A DNA stretch of 9,690 nt from CBFIJI01 sp965662885 (GTDB lineage Bacteria; Bacteroidota; Bacteroidia; Flavobacteriales; Flavobacteriaceae): positions 1-9,690 of the forward strand of contig CBFIJI010000080.1 of assembly GCA_965662885.1 (NCBI GenBank), written 5' to 3'. A model generated the notes under the pieces. That model did not search any database, was not told where the DNA came from, and saw only the letters and a program-made list of their open reading frames with translations. Made by a program: the position numbers and the translations under genes. This document shows, piece by piece, positions 1 through 7,091 of this stretch. Every line of letters starts with the position of its first letter. The stretch's first letter is position 1.

Positions 1-1125
1 ACGCTGAATGAATTCAGCATAGTAAACAGCAGTTCCTTCAGAAAAGAATATAGGCCCCCAACCAATTCTTCTTCTATCTCCATCAGGTCTGTCCTCTTCA
101 TTTTTTGTGAATAAGTTTGCTGCTTGAACTATATGCGTATACTCGTGAGTCATAGTAGTCATAGCGTAATGTCTATAATCTGAATTATTGGCAAAAGTAA
201 AATCATTTCTATGGTACATAATATGATATCCATAAAATCTTTGCCCTGAAATAGAGCTTCCAATTTCTTCAAATTCATTCAAAGCAACACAAGTTTCATA
301 ATTAGTAAATCTATTCCAATGATCTTTCCTAGAAGATCTTCTTTCACAGAAAACTGCCTCTATTTGTCTTTTTTCAGAAGATGAAGCATCTCTTCCAACT
401 GACCATATTTCTATTGGACCATAAAGACCGAAGTAATTCGACACTAATTTTATTGTTTCTTTAAGGCCCTCTCTAGCAAATTCTGGAAGGTCATTTGAAA
501 AGAAAAACTCAGGCTCAAACTCAACAATTTTACCCCAGTATTCATCAACACCATAACTAGTTGGAGTATGTATAATCAAATTGAAAATTGGACTTAATTC
601 AGTATCTGAAGTTACAGTAAGTGTAATTGTATTTTCATTTGAATCAATACCTTCCCAACCATCAAATCTGTAACCCTCATTTGCGGTAGCTGTAATTTCG
701 ATTTCTGTTCCATCTACAAATTCACCACCTTCACTTGAAACGGTTCCACCTTCACCAATTGTTACAGTTAGAGTATAAATTGGTACTAATTCGAATAATG
801 CCTGATAAGTTTGATTCGAGTTTAGTGTTATTGTTAGGCTTTCTTCCGTAGAGGTGTTTCCCTCCCATCCTGTAAAACGGTAACCTTCACTTGGTGTCGC
901 AGTAATAGTTATTTCAGTCCCTTCTTCATAAGTACCTCCTTCAGTAGATACTGTTCCTCCCTCTGCTGCTGATACTGTTAAGGTATATTCAACTGGGTCA
1001 GGCTCAGGTTCTGGTTGAGGTGTTTGAACTACCGGAGCTACTGATTCTTCTTCATCAGTTGAACAGCTAAAAACAACTATAAATGATAATACACAAATGA
1101 AAAAAAAGGAAAAGGAATATTTCAT
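1..1125 (-). CDS. Lipoprotein with two InlB-like repeats and a gluzincin zinc-peptidase domain (3' end outside window)
   Basis: Read on the minus strand from ATG at 1125-1123, the frame stays open for 375 codons to the window edge, so the C-terminus is missing. A hydrophobic start ends in a lipobox-like VVFSC with Cys21, followed by acidic residues and a Pro/Glu linker (about 30-45). This indicates a type II signal peptide and an envelope-anchored lipoprotein. Two modules follow at about 47-115 and 117-184, both starting YTLTV and containing GGTVS, EGGxxxxGTEI, EGYRF and GWEG; this is the Bacterial_repeat/InlB B-repeat type. They are probably a stalk or adhesion segment. The C-terminal part has HEYTH (327-331) followed by IVQ and, 32 residues later, FFSEGTAVYYAE with Glu363. 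This is the gluzincin arrangement of two His, a catalytic Glu328 and a third ligand Glu, as in Peptidase_MA-like proteins. Zinc peptidase activity is inferred from these motifs; the substrate is unknown. It is divergent from the decayed SDR gene. Confidence 0.85.
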   Translation of the reverse strand, partial: MKYSFSFFFICVLSFIVVFSCSTDEEESVAPVVQTPQPEPEPDPVEYTLTVSAAEGGTVSTEGGTYEEGTEITITATPSEGYRFTGWEGNTSTEESLTITLNSNQTYQALFELVPIYTLTVTIGEGGTVSSEGGEFVDGTEIEITATANEGYRFDGWEGIDSNENTITLTVTSDTELSPIFNLIIHTPTSYGVDEYWGKIVEFEPEFFFSNDLPEFAREGLKETIKLVSNYFGLYGPIEIWSVGRDASSSEKRQIEAVFCERRSSRKDHWNRFTNYETCVALNEFEEIGSSISGQRFYGYHIMYHRNDFTFANNSDYRHYAMTTMTHEYTHIVQAANLFTKNEEDRPDGDRRRIGWGPIFFSEGTAVYYAEFIQR

Positions 1126-1172
1126 TACTCTATAATTATGGGTTAACATTTATAAATTTACAAATTACTCAC

Positions 1173-1180
1173 CAAACTTA
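1173..1180 (-). promoter_or_regulatory. Possible Bacteroidota -7 box for the lipoprotein gene
   Basis: The minus strand reads TAAGTTTG here, an exact match to the TAnnTTTG -7 consensus of Bacteroidota housekeeping promoters, 47 bases upstream of the lipoprotein ATG. I see no convincing TTG-type -33 element at the usual distance upstream, and in such AT-rich DNA an eight-base degenerate match is not rare. The call is tentative. Confidence 0.3.
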
Positions 1181-1271
1181 ATGAAGAGGATATGCCGATG
1201 ATTTAAGTGAAATATTTTATTTTTGTAACGTATCAAGAACACGAAAGTGTACCAACCGGTTATCTCGAAAC

Positions 1272-2087
1272 ACGGTGGTTTAGAATACGGGAATTGGCAG
1301 ATCACTCGCATTAAAATTACATAAAAAGGGCGTTAAATTAGCTTTAAAAGATTTTAATAAAAGTACACTGAATGGAACAATTAAATTGATTGGGTTAAAA
1401 GAAGAAGTTTACAAAGAAATTTTTGATGTTTCCAATAAAGATCGATTTTATCAGTTTGCAAATAACGTAATTAAACACTAAAAAAAAGTAGATATTGTGA
1501 TCAATAATGCAGGAATAACCAACGGGAATTCTTCAGCTTCAGAGACTACCATTGAAACCTACAGAAAAGTTTTTGGCGTGAACTTGTGGGGAATGATTTA
1601 CGGGACTTTATCTTTTCTTCCAATACTTAGAGAGCAAGAAGAATCTAGTGTTGTAAACATTTCAAGTATTATGGGAATCTTGGGAACCCCATATCAATCC
1701 GTTTACAGCACATCTAAATTTGCAATAAGGGGTTTTAGTGAGGCAGTAGCAGTAGAAGAGTTATGTAATAATACCGGTGTAACAATTACAAGTGTCCATC
1801 CTGGGGGGATAAAAACGAATATTGTGAGAAACATTGAGGGAAGTACTTTAACCGATGCTCAGCTCAAAAAGATGGATGCACATTTCCCAACCACTGCTGA
1901 TAAAGCGGCAGATAAAATAATAAATGCAATCCAAAGAAAGAAGACCAGAGAGGTCATAGGGTTGGATGCAAAATTCATGTATTTCTTATCCAGACTCTCC
2001 CACAAGTTAAGCATGAAATTTTTAGTGAAATGGGCAAAAAAATTAATGAGCATTAATGGGAAAAAAGAGGTTTCTTCCGACAAATAA
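1272..2087 (+). pseudogene. Decayed short-chain dehydrogenase/reductase (SDR) gene
   Basis: One frame carries SDR homology throughout but is broken. It reads TVV, then TAG (1281-1283), then NTGIGRSLALKLHKKG, an acidic residue in LKDFN (adenosine-binding position), DVSNKD, and VIKH followed by TAA (1479-1481), then KKVDIVINNAG. The TAA falls where classical SDRs have an aromatic or Gly residue before KVDIVINNAG, and one base change from TAT or TAC explains it. At the 5' end the usual VVITGANTGIGR is reduced to VV-stop-NTGIGR, so most of the TGxxxGxG Rossmann loop is deleted, and no start codon or normal N-terminus is visible. The C-terminal part is intact from the GTG at 1497. Counting from there, it keeps the catalytic set N29, S57, Y70 (1704-1706) and K74, with the spacing of FabG, and HPGGIKTN after strand 6. 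A 196-residue product from 1497 would lack the cofactor-binding fold and should be inactive. Family SDRs of this type are about 260-270 residues. A sequencing error could explain one lesion, less easily both. Confidence 0.8.
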
Positions 2088-2123
2088 ATTAAAGTCAGGA
2101 ATCATCAACTTTTTTAAAAATAC

Positions 2124-4541
2124 TTAATTACTTAGATCTATTTCACGACTCAGTTTAATGTCCCGAGAAGAGGATCCTACTTGAATAGTGTAAGAACCTT
2201 TTTCTAAATTCCAGCCATTTTTGATTTCATCCCAATACGATAAATCTGAAACAGGAATGCTAAATTCCATTTCAACAGTTTCTTCAGGTTCTAAAAGAGT
2301 TGTCTTGGCAAAGGTTTTTAATTCTCGAAGAGGACGATCAATTTGAGTTATTGGCTTAGAAGTATAGATTTGAACAACTTCTTTACCACTCACTGTTCCT
2401 GAATTTTTAACTTTTAGACTGACTCTAAGTGTGTCCATATCTTCAGTTGTTTTGAGATCAGAATATTCAAAAGCTGTGTAGGATAAACCGTATCCAAAAG
2501 GAAAAGACACATTCAAATTTTCTTTATCAAAATGTCTGTAACCCACATAAATACCTTCCTCATAAAGAGTGTAGTCTTTATTTTTTATAAGTTCATTTTC
2601 AGATTTTTCTTTTGAAAAAAACATGGATAAAATATTCATTTTTTCACCGTCTAAAGGAAAGTTCTTTGAAGACTTATGGTCACTCAAATTAATTGGGAAT
2701 GTCATGGGTAGTTTACCACTTGGATTGATTTTTCCATCAAGAATATCTACAACAGAATTTCCTCCCTCCTGTCCCCCTTGCCACGCAAGCAAAATAGCAT
2801 CAGGATGATTTTTCCATGAAGCAGTTTCTACAACTCCACCAACATTCAAAACAACGAGTACTTTTTTGTTAAGGGCATGAAACTCTTTACAGGTGTTTTG
2901 GATCATTTGAATTTCTTGATCCGTCATTTTAAAGTCATCTTTTTCTACACGATCAAAACCCTCACCACTATTTCTTCCGATGGTAATAACAGCAATATCC
3001 GAAGTTTTTGCAATATTTTTGAGAAGTTTTGTAGAGTAATCAAAATTCTTAGGGGAATAGGGATTCATCATCGCCTTCAAAACTTCAATAGTCCCTTGGG
3101 GTTTTACGTATGGGTTCTTTCCCTGATGTTCTTCATAAGCTTTTAAAGCATCTTTATTTAACTCATAACCAGTGTTTATAAGAGCTTTATCTAAAGCAAC
3201 AGTATAGGCTTCATCAACATCACCTGAGCCCGTTCCACCAGATATAAAATTGTATGAGGTAGATCCAATAAGAGCTATGTTTTTTGCCTTTTTAAAGGGG
3301 AGCATATTTTCATTTTTAAGAAGTACCATTCCTTCCGATGCCGAATTCCGTGTGATTTTTGCGTGCTCCTCTAATTTCGGATTATTATCAAAGACGTAAC
3401 CTTCCATTTTTTTAGAGCCTAAAATCAGTTTTAAAATGCGCTTTGCAGAGGTATCAATATTTTTTTGTGGTAAGCCCCCTTCCTTTGCTGATTTTTTTAG
3501 TGCATCCCATTGATTTTTTGTGCCAGGTTCCAAAAGATCGTTCCCCGCATTGATGGATGCGGTTGCATCTTCTCCACCAAACCAATCGGTCATCACAACG
3601 CCCTCAAACCCCCATTCTGTTCTCAGTATGTCGCTAAGCAATCTTCGACTTTCTGGAACATATTTTCCATTTACTTTATTGTAAGAAGACATCAGAGACC
3701 AAGGCTGCGATTTTTTCACAATAATTTCAAAACCCTTTAAATAAATTTCTCTAAGTGCTCTTTCAGAAACAATAGCATTATTGTAATTTCTTGCAGTTTC
3801 TTGATTGTTAACTACAAAATGCTTTGGAGCTGTTCCCACTCCATTTGATTCAATTCCATTGATCATTGCAGCGCTAATGTTTCCACTTAAAATGGGATCT
3901 TCAGAATAATACTCAAAATTTCTTCCACAAAGTGGATTCCTGTGGATGTTAGCACCAGGGCCTAGGATTACATCAATACCATAACTCAGGGCTTCGTTAC
4001 CCATTGCTTTACCAACCTCGTGTATTAAGTCTGTATTCCAAGTAGAGGCGAGCAAACTACCAATAGGAAAGGCAGTAGCATAATAGGTTCTGGATTCATT
4101 TTTTCGAGTAGCAGAAATTCGTAATCCTGCAGGACCATCGGACAAATAAAGCTCAGGAATGCCCAATCTTGGTGTGGGTACAACTGTTCCAACTGCTCCC
4201 GGAACTCCTCCCGTGGCTTGACCTAAAGCAGATTTCATTCCCGACCCTTTCAGCAGGTGTATTTTTTCTTCGAGAGTCATTTGTGATAACAAATCTTCAG
4301 CTCTTCTTTCTAGGGATTCCCGAGCATCCTCATACACATCCAATTTTTGATTTCTATTGTGATCCAAAAAACGTATTCCATCAATACTCAACTCCTTGAT
4401 TTCTGCTCCTTTTTCCTCATATTCACCTTCAAAATTCAAACCCTTGGCATTCAAATAAAAATATGCAAAGGCGGCAGTTAAAATTAAAACAGTCAATAGC
4501 ACAAGAAGTACTTTAAGGACATTTAGTGTAAATTTTTTCAT
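2124..4541 (-). CDS. Glycoside hydrolase family 3 beta-glucosidase-like enzyme, membrane-anchored or secreted
   Basis: The 805-residue protein is full length for a three-domain GH3 enzyme, a family of retaining exo-acting beta-glycosidases. Residues about 7-30 form one hydrophobic segment, which could be an uncleaved periplasm-facing anchor or a signal peptide ending AFA. Residues 60-71 read DHNRNQKLDVYE, a DxNxNxxxDxxE calcium-loop-like motif often seen before the barrel in Bacteroidota GH3 proteins. The TIM-barrel domain spans about 85-375, with LSDGPAGLR (133-141), GRNFEYYSEDP (206-216), APKHF (238-242) and the nucleophile Asp319 in VVMTDW. The second alpha/beta domain spans about 400-620 and contains GRNSGEGFDR (522-531), where Glu527 is the likely acid/base. 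FPFGYGLSYTAF (680-691) leads into an FnIII-like domain (about 700-795). No PA14 insert is visible. The family also holds xylosidases and glucosaminidases, so substrate specificity is open. The gene stands alone, with no SusC/SusD pair in the window, and is divergent from the TetR operon, which could co-regulate it. Confidence 0.93.
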   Translation of the reverse strand: MKKFTLNVLKVLLVLLTVLILTAAFAYFYLNAKGLNFEGEYEEKGAEIKELSIDGIRFLDHNRNQKLDVYEDARESLERRAEDLLSQMTLEEKIHLLKGSGMKSALGQATGGVPGAVGTVVPTPRLGIPELYLSDGPAGLRISATRKNESRTYYATAFPIGSLLASTWNTDLIHEVGKAMGNEALSYGIDVILGPGANIHRNPLCGRNFEYYSEDPILSGNISAAMINGIESNGVGTAPKHFVVNNQETARNYNNAIVSERALREIYLKGFEIIVKKSQPWSLMSSYNKVNGKYVPESRRLLSDILRTEWGFEGVVMTDWFGGEDATASINAGNDLLEPGTKNQWDALKKSAKEGGLPQKNIDTSAKRILKLILGSKKMEGYVFDNNPKLEEHAKITRNSASEGMVLLKNENMLPFKKAKNIALIGSTSYNFISGGTGSGDVDEAYTVALDKALINTGYELNKDALKAYEEHQGKNPYVKPQGTIEVLKAMMNPYSPKNFDYSTKLLKNIAKTSDIAVITIGRNSGEGFDRVEKDDFKMTDQEIQMIQNTCKEFHALNKKVLVVLNVGGVVETASWKNHPDAILLAWQGGQEGGNSVVDILDGKINPSGKLPMTFPINLSDHKSSKNFPLDGEKMNILSMFFSKEKSENELIKNKDYTLYEEGIYVGYRHFDKENLNVSFPFGYGLSYTAFEYSDLKTTEDMDTLRVSLKVKNSGTVSGKEVVQIYTSKPITQIDRPLRELKTFAKTTLLEPEETVEMEFSIPVSDLSYWDEIKNGWNLEKGSYTIQVGSSSRDIKLSREIDLSN

Positions 4542-4598
4542 GAATCAATGCTTTTCAATGGAATTTGCTTAACAATAATACAAAAAAGCAAGATGCTT

Positions 4599-4632
4599 TT
4601 GAGGACTAAATGTTACTTTTTGCGTACTTTAG
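4599..4632 (+). promoter_or_regulatory. Possible promoter of the TetR-led operon
   Basis: TTG at 4599-4601 (inside CTTTTGAGG) is followed after 23 bases by TACTTTAG at 4625-4632, one mismatch from the Bacteroidota TAnnTTTG box. Transcription would start roughly 5-10 bases further on, giving a very short leader before the TTG start codon at 4649. The box lies inside the spacer of the 4608-4650 inverted repeat, so a repressor bound to both arms would cover the promoter. The match is imperfect and the call is weak. Confidence 0.25.
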
Positions 4633-4650
4633 ATCAAATTAGTAACATTT
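4608..4650. promoter_or_regulatory. Perfect inverted repeat in the GH3/TetR divergent region: candidate TetR operator
   Basis: AAATGTTACT at 4608-4617 is exactly reverse-complementary to AGTAACATTT at 4641-4650, with 23 bases between them. The arm centres are 33 bases apart, about three helical turns, so both half-sites face the same side of the DNA. The region lies between two divergent genes and directly before a TetR-family gene, the usual place for an autoregulatory operator. The right arm covers the first two bases of the regulator's TTG start codon. An alternative is an RNA hairpin hiding that start, but this needs transcription to begin upstream of 4608. Operator function is inference; the symmetry is seen directly. 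Confidence 0.5.
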
Positions 4651-5221
4651 GAAGCTCACAAAAAGCAAAAAATTAATTATTAAAGCAGCCAAAAAGTTGT
4701 TTTTTGAATCGGGATTGAACAAGGTAACTGTTGAAGAAATTTGTGCAGAATCATCGATCAGTAAAATGACCTTTTACAGAAATTTTAAAAACAAGGAAGA
4801 AATAGCACGCTCAATTTTAGAGTCTGTTTTTGAGGAATCCAATGTTCAATACAAATCCATAATGGGTCAAGAAATTTCATTTGCTAAAAAAGTGGAGCAA
4901 ATCATCTTGATGGATAAGAACTATGTAGATCAAATTTCTTCTGAATTTGTAAACGATCTTTTGTCTTACAAAACCGATGTTTTTATTGAATTAATTAATA
5001 AAAACAATGAAGTTATGGACATACAACTGGAAAAAGATTTTATCAGAGCTCAAAAAAACGGAGAACTGCGAAAAGAAACTCCCGTTGCGTTCTACATCCA
5101 TATGTTGAAAGACATAAGAAACAAAATAAAAGACTCCAATTTAAAAAGTCTTTACAAGGAAGATAAAGACATGTGGATCGATTTAACCTATTTTTATTTT
5201 TATGGAATATTATCAAAATGA
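4649..5221 (+). CDS. TetR/AcrR-family transcriptional regulator (TTG start)
   Basis: The protein has 190 residues, a normal TetR-family length. The N-terminal DNA-binding domain is clear: helix 1 at about 5-22 (KSKKLIIKAAKKLFFESG) and the helix-turn-helix at about 26-47, reading VTVEEICAESSISKMTFYRNF and followed by KNKEEIA. The C-terminal part (about 55-190) is helical and variable, as expected for the ligand-binding and dimerisation domain; no ligand can be named. The start is set by elimination. TAA at 4643-4645 closes the frame upstream, and the next in-frame ATG is Met40 inside the helix-turn-helix, so TTG at 4649 is the only common start codon that keeps helix 1. The stop codon overlaps the next gene's start (ATGA, 5218-5221), so the regulator is co-transcribed and probably translationally coupled with the transport genes. 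It most likely represses its own operon through the inverted repeat at 4608-4650. Confidence 0.88.
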   Translation: MKLTKSKKLIIKAAKKLFFESGLNKVTVEEICAESSISKMTFYRNFKNKEEIARSILESVFEESNVQYKSIMGQEISFAKKVEQIILMDKNYVDQISSEFVNDLLSYKTDVFIELINKNNEVMDIQLEKDFIRAQKNGELRKETPVAFYIHMLKDIRNKIKDSNLKSLYKEDKDMWIDLTYFYFYGILSK

Positions 5222-6378
5222 AAAACAAAAAACCCTTTAATGAGCTTAAGAATAGAGTTCTTTTTTTAGGATTATTTTTCTTTTTTGCCTTTCATCTAAA
5301 AGGGCAAAACACCTATAATTTTGATGGTCAAATTCTTGTTCAATCCAATTTGGGTCTAAAAAAAGGAACAACGAAATTCATAGGTCTAAGATATCTTCCT
5401 GAATTTACTTACCGCAAAAAAATAGACAGTCTTCAATCCTTTACTTTTGAGGTTGCAGGAAATTTGAGTAGTTCAAGATACAGTATGCCTAACATCCCTA
5501 ACGAACTAAAGACTTCGCTTGACCCTTATCGAATTTGGGCTCGTTACTTGAACAAAAATTTTGAAATTCGCCTCGGGCTTCAAAAAATTGACTTTGGTTC
5601 TGCTCAATTACTCAGACCCCTTCAGTGGTTCAATCAAATTGACCCCAGAGACCCGCTCAGTTTGACCAATGGAGTTTATGGATTACTTGTTCGATATCAC
5701 TACAAAAACAATTCAAACATTTGGTTGTGGGGGTTGTACGGCAACGATAAACTGCGCGGTTTAGACGCGCTTCCTACAACCGTCAAGACTCCTGAATTTG
5801 GCGGAAGATACCAAAGCTTTATTCCCAGAGGAGAATTGGCAATATCCTATCATTACAGGACAGCCAATTCAGAGGATGTTCTTGGGATTCAAACCTATTC
5901 CAAAAATCCAGAACACAGAATCGGATTCGATTCTAAGTGGGATTTGGGAATAGGACTTTGGATAGAATCTACTTTTATTCATCGAGAAAAAGACTTGGGA
6001 TTGTTCACCAATCAGTTTTTGCTTAATCTAGGCACTGACTACACTTTTAATTTAGGAAACGGGCTAAATATTGCTGCTGAACATCTACTGTCATCGTTAA
6101 TGAGTAAGGATTTTGATGATTCTACAAAACAACATATTTCTGCCCTAAGGCTTTCTTATCCATTAACGTTTTACAGTTCTATTAATGGACTTTTGTATCA
6201 ACAGTGGAAAAACAACCAACAAACCTTACTGCTCAATTACGAACATCAGTTTAAATATTTTTCAGCTTATTTGATAGCATATTACAACCCCGAGGAAACT
6301 CAGGGCATTCAGCAAAACGAAATTGTAACCAGCCTCAAAGGACCAGGAATTCAACTATTAGTCACATACAATCATTAA
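5218..6378 (+). CDS. Putative outer-membrane beta-barrel protein of the transport operon
   Basis: I place the start at ATG 5218, which overlaps the regulator's stop codon. An earlier in-frame ATG at 5173 would add 15 residues in front of the signal peptide and lies inside the regulator. The product has 386 residues. Basic residues 3-13 and a Phe/Leu-rich core (about 14-25) form a signal peptide, probably cleaved near LKGQ|NTYN (residue 30). The rest is rich in short alternating polar/aromatic stretches ending in turns, for example about 75-90, 105-125, 155-175, 205-215, 240-255 and 265-290. The final stretch, GPGIQLLVTYNH, could be a terminal beta-strand. No long hydrophobic helix occurs after the signal peptide. 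This fits an outer-membrane barrel. A conspicuous conserved-looking block is FGSAQLLRPLQWFNQIDPRD (126-145) followed by PLSLTNGVYG. I do not recognise a named family with certainty. Two bases separate it from the ATPase gene, which suggests it is the outer-membrane partner of that transporter. Confidence 0.75.
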   Translation: MKNKKPFNELKNRVLFLGLFFFFAFHLKGQNTYNFDGQILVQSNLGLKKGTTKFIGLRYLPEFTYRKKIDSLQSFTFEVAGNLSSSRYSMPNIPNELKTSLDPYRIWARYLNKNFEIRLGLQKIDFGSAQLLRPLQWFNQIDPRDPLSLTNGVYGLLVRYHYKNNSNIWLWGLYGNDKLRGLDALPTTVKTPEFGGRYQSFIPRGELAISYHYRTANSEDVLGIQTYSKNPEHRIGFDSKWDLGIGLWIESTFIHREKDLGLFTNQFLLNLGTDYTFNLGNGLNIAAEHLLSSLMSKDFDDSTKQHISALRLSYPLTFYSSINGLLYQQWKNNQQTLLLNYEHQFKYFSAYLIAYYNPEETQGIQQNEIVTSLKGPGIQLLVTYNH

Positions 6379-6380
6379 TT

Positions 6381-7091
6381 ATGGCAGAAAAACCGATCAT
6401 ATCCATTGAAAAAGTCATTAAAAATTATCCCGTAGGCGGAAAGGAATTTAGAGCTTTAAAAGACATTACACTTTCCATAAATAAAGGCGAATTTGCAGGA
6501 ATAGTAGGTCCAAGTGGTTCGGGTAAAACAACTTTGTTGAACATCATAGGGTCTCTTGATGTTCCAACCCAAGGAGAGGCACATGTGTTGGATAAAAACA
6601 TAGCCGAACTCAGTCACAACGAAGCAGCAAAACTCAGAAACTACAATATTGGGTTTATTTTTCAAGTCTTCAATTTGCTTCCAGTGTACACTGTTTTTGA
6701 GAATGTAGAGTTTGCACTTCTACTTCAGAAAAACACCGTAGAACAAAGAAGAAAGGCTGTTTATGATGCCTTAGAGTGGGTGGGATTACAAGATCATGCA
6801 AACAAAAGACCAGATAAGCTTTCGGGAGGAGAAAGCCAGCGGGTTGCTATTGCTCGAGCAATGGTAAAACGGCCAAAGATTTTGTTGGCAGACGAACCTA
6901 CAGCAAACTTAGACTCTGAAAATGCACATGGGATTTTAAAAACCATGAAGATGCTAAATAAAGAATTACAAACCACTTTTTTGTTTTCAACCCATGATGA
7001 AAAAGTAATGGGATATTTAGACCGAACCATACATTTGAGAGACGGAGCTTTAGAAAAAGACATCATCGAAAACAAAACCACCAGTGTATGA
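6381..7091 (+). CDS. ABC transporter ATP-binding protein, LolD/MacB type
   Basis: This 236-residue protein is a single complete nucleotide-binding domain. Visible motifs are Walker A GPSGSGKTT (43-51), Q-loop Gln95 in FIFQVFNLLP, signature LSGGESQR (147-154), Walker B ILLADEP (167-173, catalytic Glu172), D-loop NLDS (176-179) and H-loop His205 in STHDE. The spacing and the QVFNLLP and ADEPTANLDS wording are typical of the LolD/MacB/FtsE group, whose ATPases drive FtsX-type permeases that move substrates from the inner membrane into the periplasm (mechanotransmission) and do not pump across the membrane from the cytoplasm. All catalytic residues are present, so it should hydrolyse ATP at the cytoplasmic face. 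The stop overlaps the first permease start (ATGA, 7088-7091), which supports stoichiometric production with its permeases. The name lolD is withheld because this is probably a paralogous accessory set and not the housekeeping Lol system. Confidence 0.93.
   Translation: MAEKPIISIEKVIKNYPVGGKEFRALKDITLSINKGEFAGIVGPSGSGKTTLLNIIGSLDVPTQGEAHVLDKNIAELSHNEAAKLRNYNIGFIFQVFNLLPVYTVFENVEFALLLQKNTVEQRRKAVYDALEWVGLQDHANKRPDKLSGGESQRVAIARAMVKRPKILLADEPTANLDSENAHGILKTMKMLNKELQTTFLFSTHDEKVMGYLDRTIHLRDGALEKDIIENKTTSV

Noticed and set aside
1218..1225. TATTTTTG on the plus strand as a promoter for the SDR gene
   Set aside because: It matches TAnnTTTG, but there is no -33 element and the gene it would serve is broken and lacks a start codon; a chance match is likely in such an AT-rich stretch.
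1254..1261. AACCGGTT palindrome upstream of the SDR relic as a regulator site
   Set aside because: It is a single eight-base palindrome with no second copy nearby and no adjacent regulator gene.
1126..1271. A small gene or RNA in the gap left of the SDR relic
   Set aside because: No open frame with a plausible start and no clear hairpin structure was found; it probably holds the lipoprotein promoter and the eroded 5' end of the SDR gene.
1497..2087. Functional 196-residue SDR starting at GTG 1497
   Set aside because: It would begin inside the VDIVINNAG strand and lack the whole cofactor-binding half, while matching SDR sequence continues upstream across the stop codon.
2091..2112. AAAGT...ACTTT followed by a T run between the converging SDR relic and the GH3 gene, as a terminator
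   Set aside because: The stem would be only five mostly A-T pairs with a 12-base loop, which is too weak to call as an intrinsic terminator in AT-rich DNA.
2623..4399. Several plus-strand open frames of 60-90 codons opposite the GH3 gene, and similar antisense frames elsewhere
   Set aside because: They lie wholly within strongly supported genes, have no recognisable domains or start signals, and are shadow frames.
5173..5217. Longer N-terminus for the barrel protein from ATG 5173
   Set aside because: It adds 15 residues before the basic start of the signal peptide and overlaps the regulator by 49 bases; ATG 5218 gives a normal signal peptide and the same ATGA junction used elsewhere in this operon.
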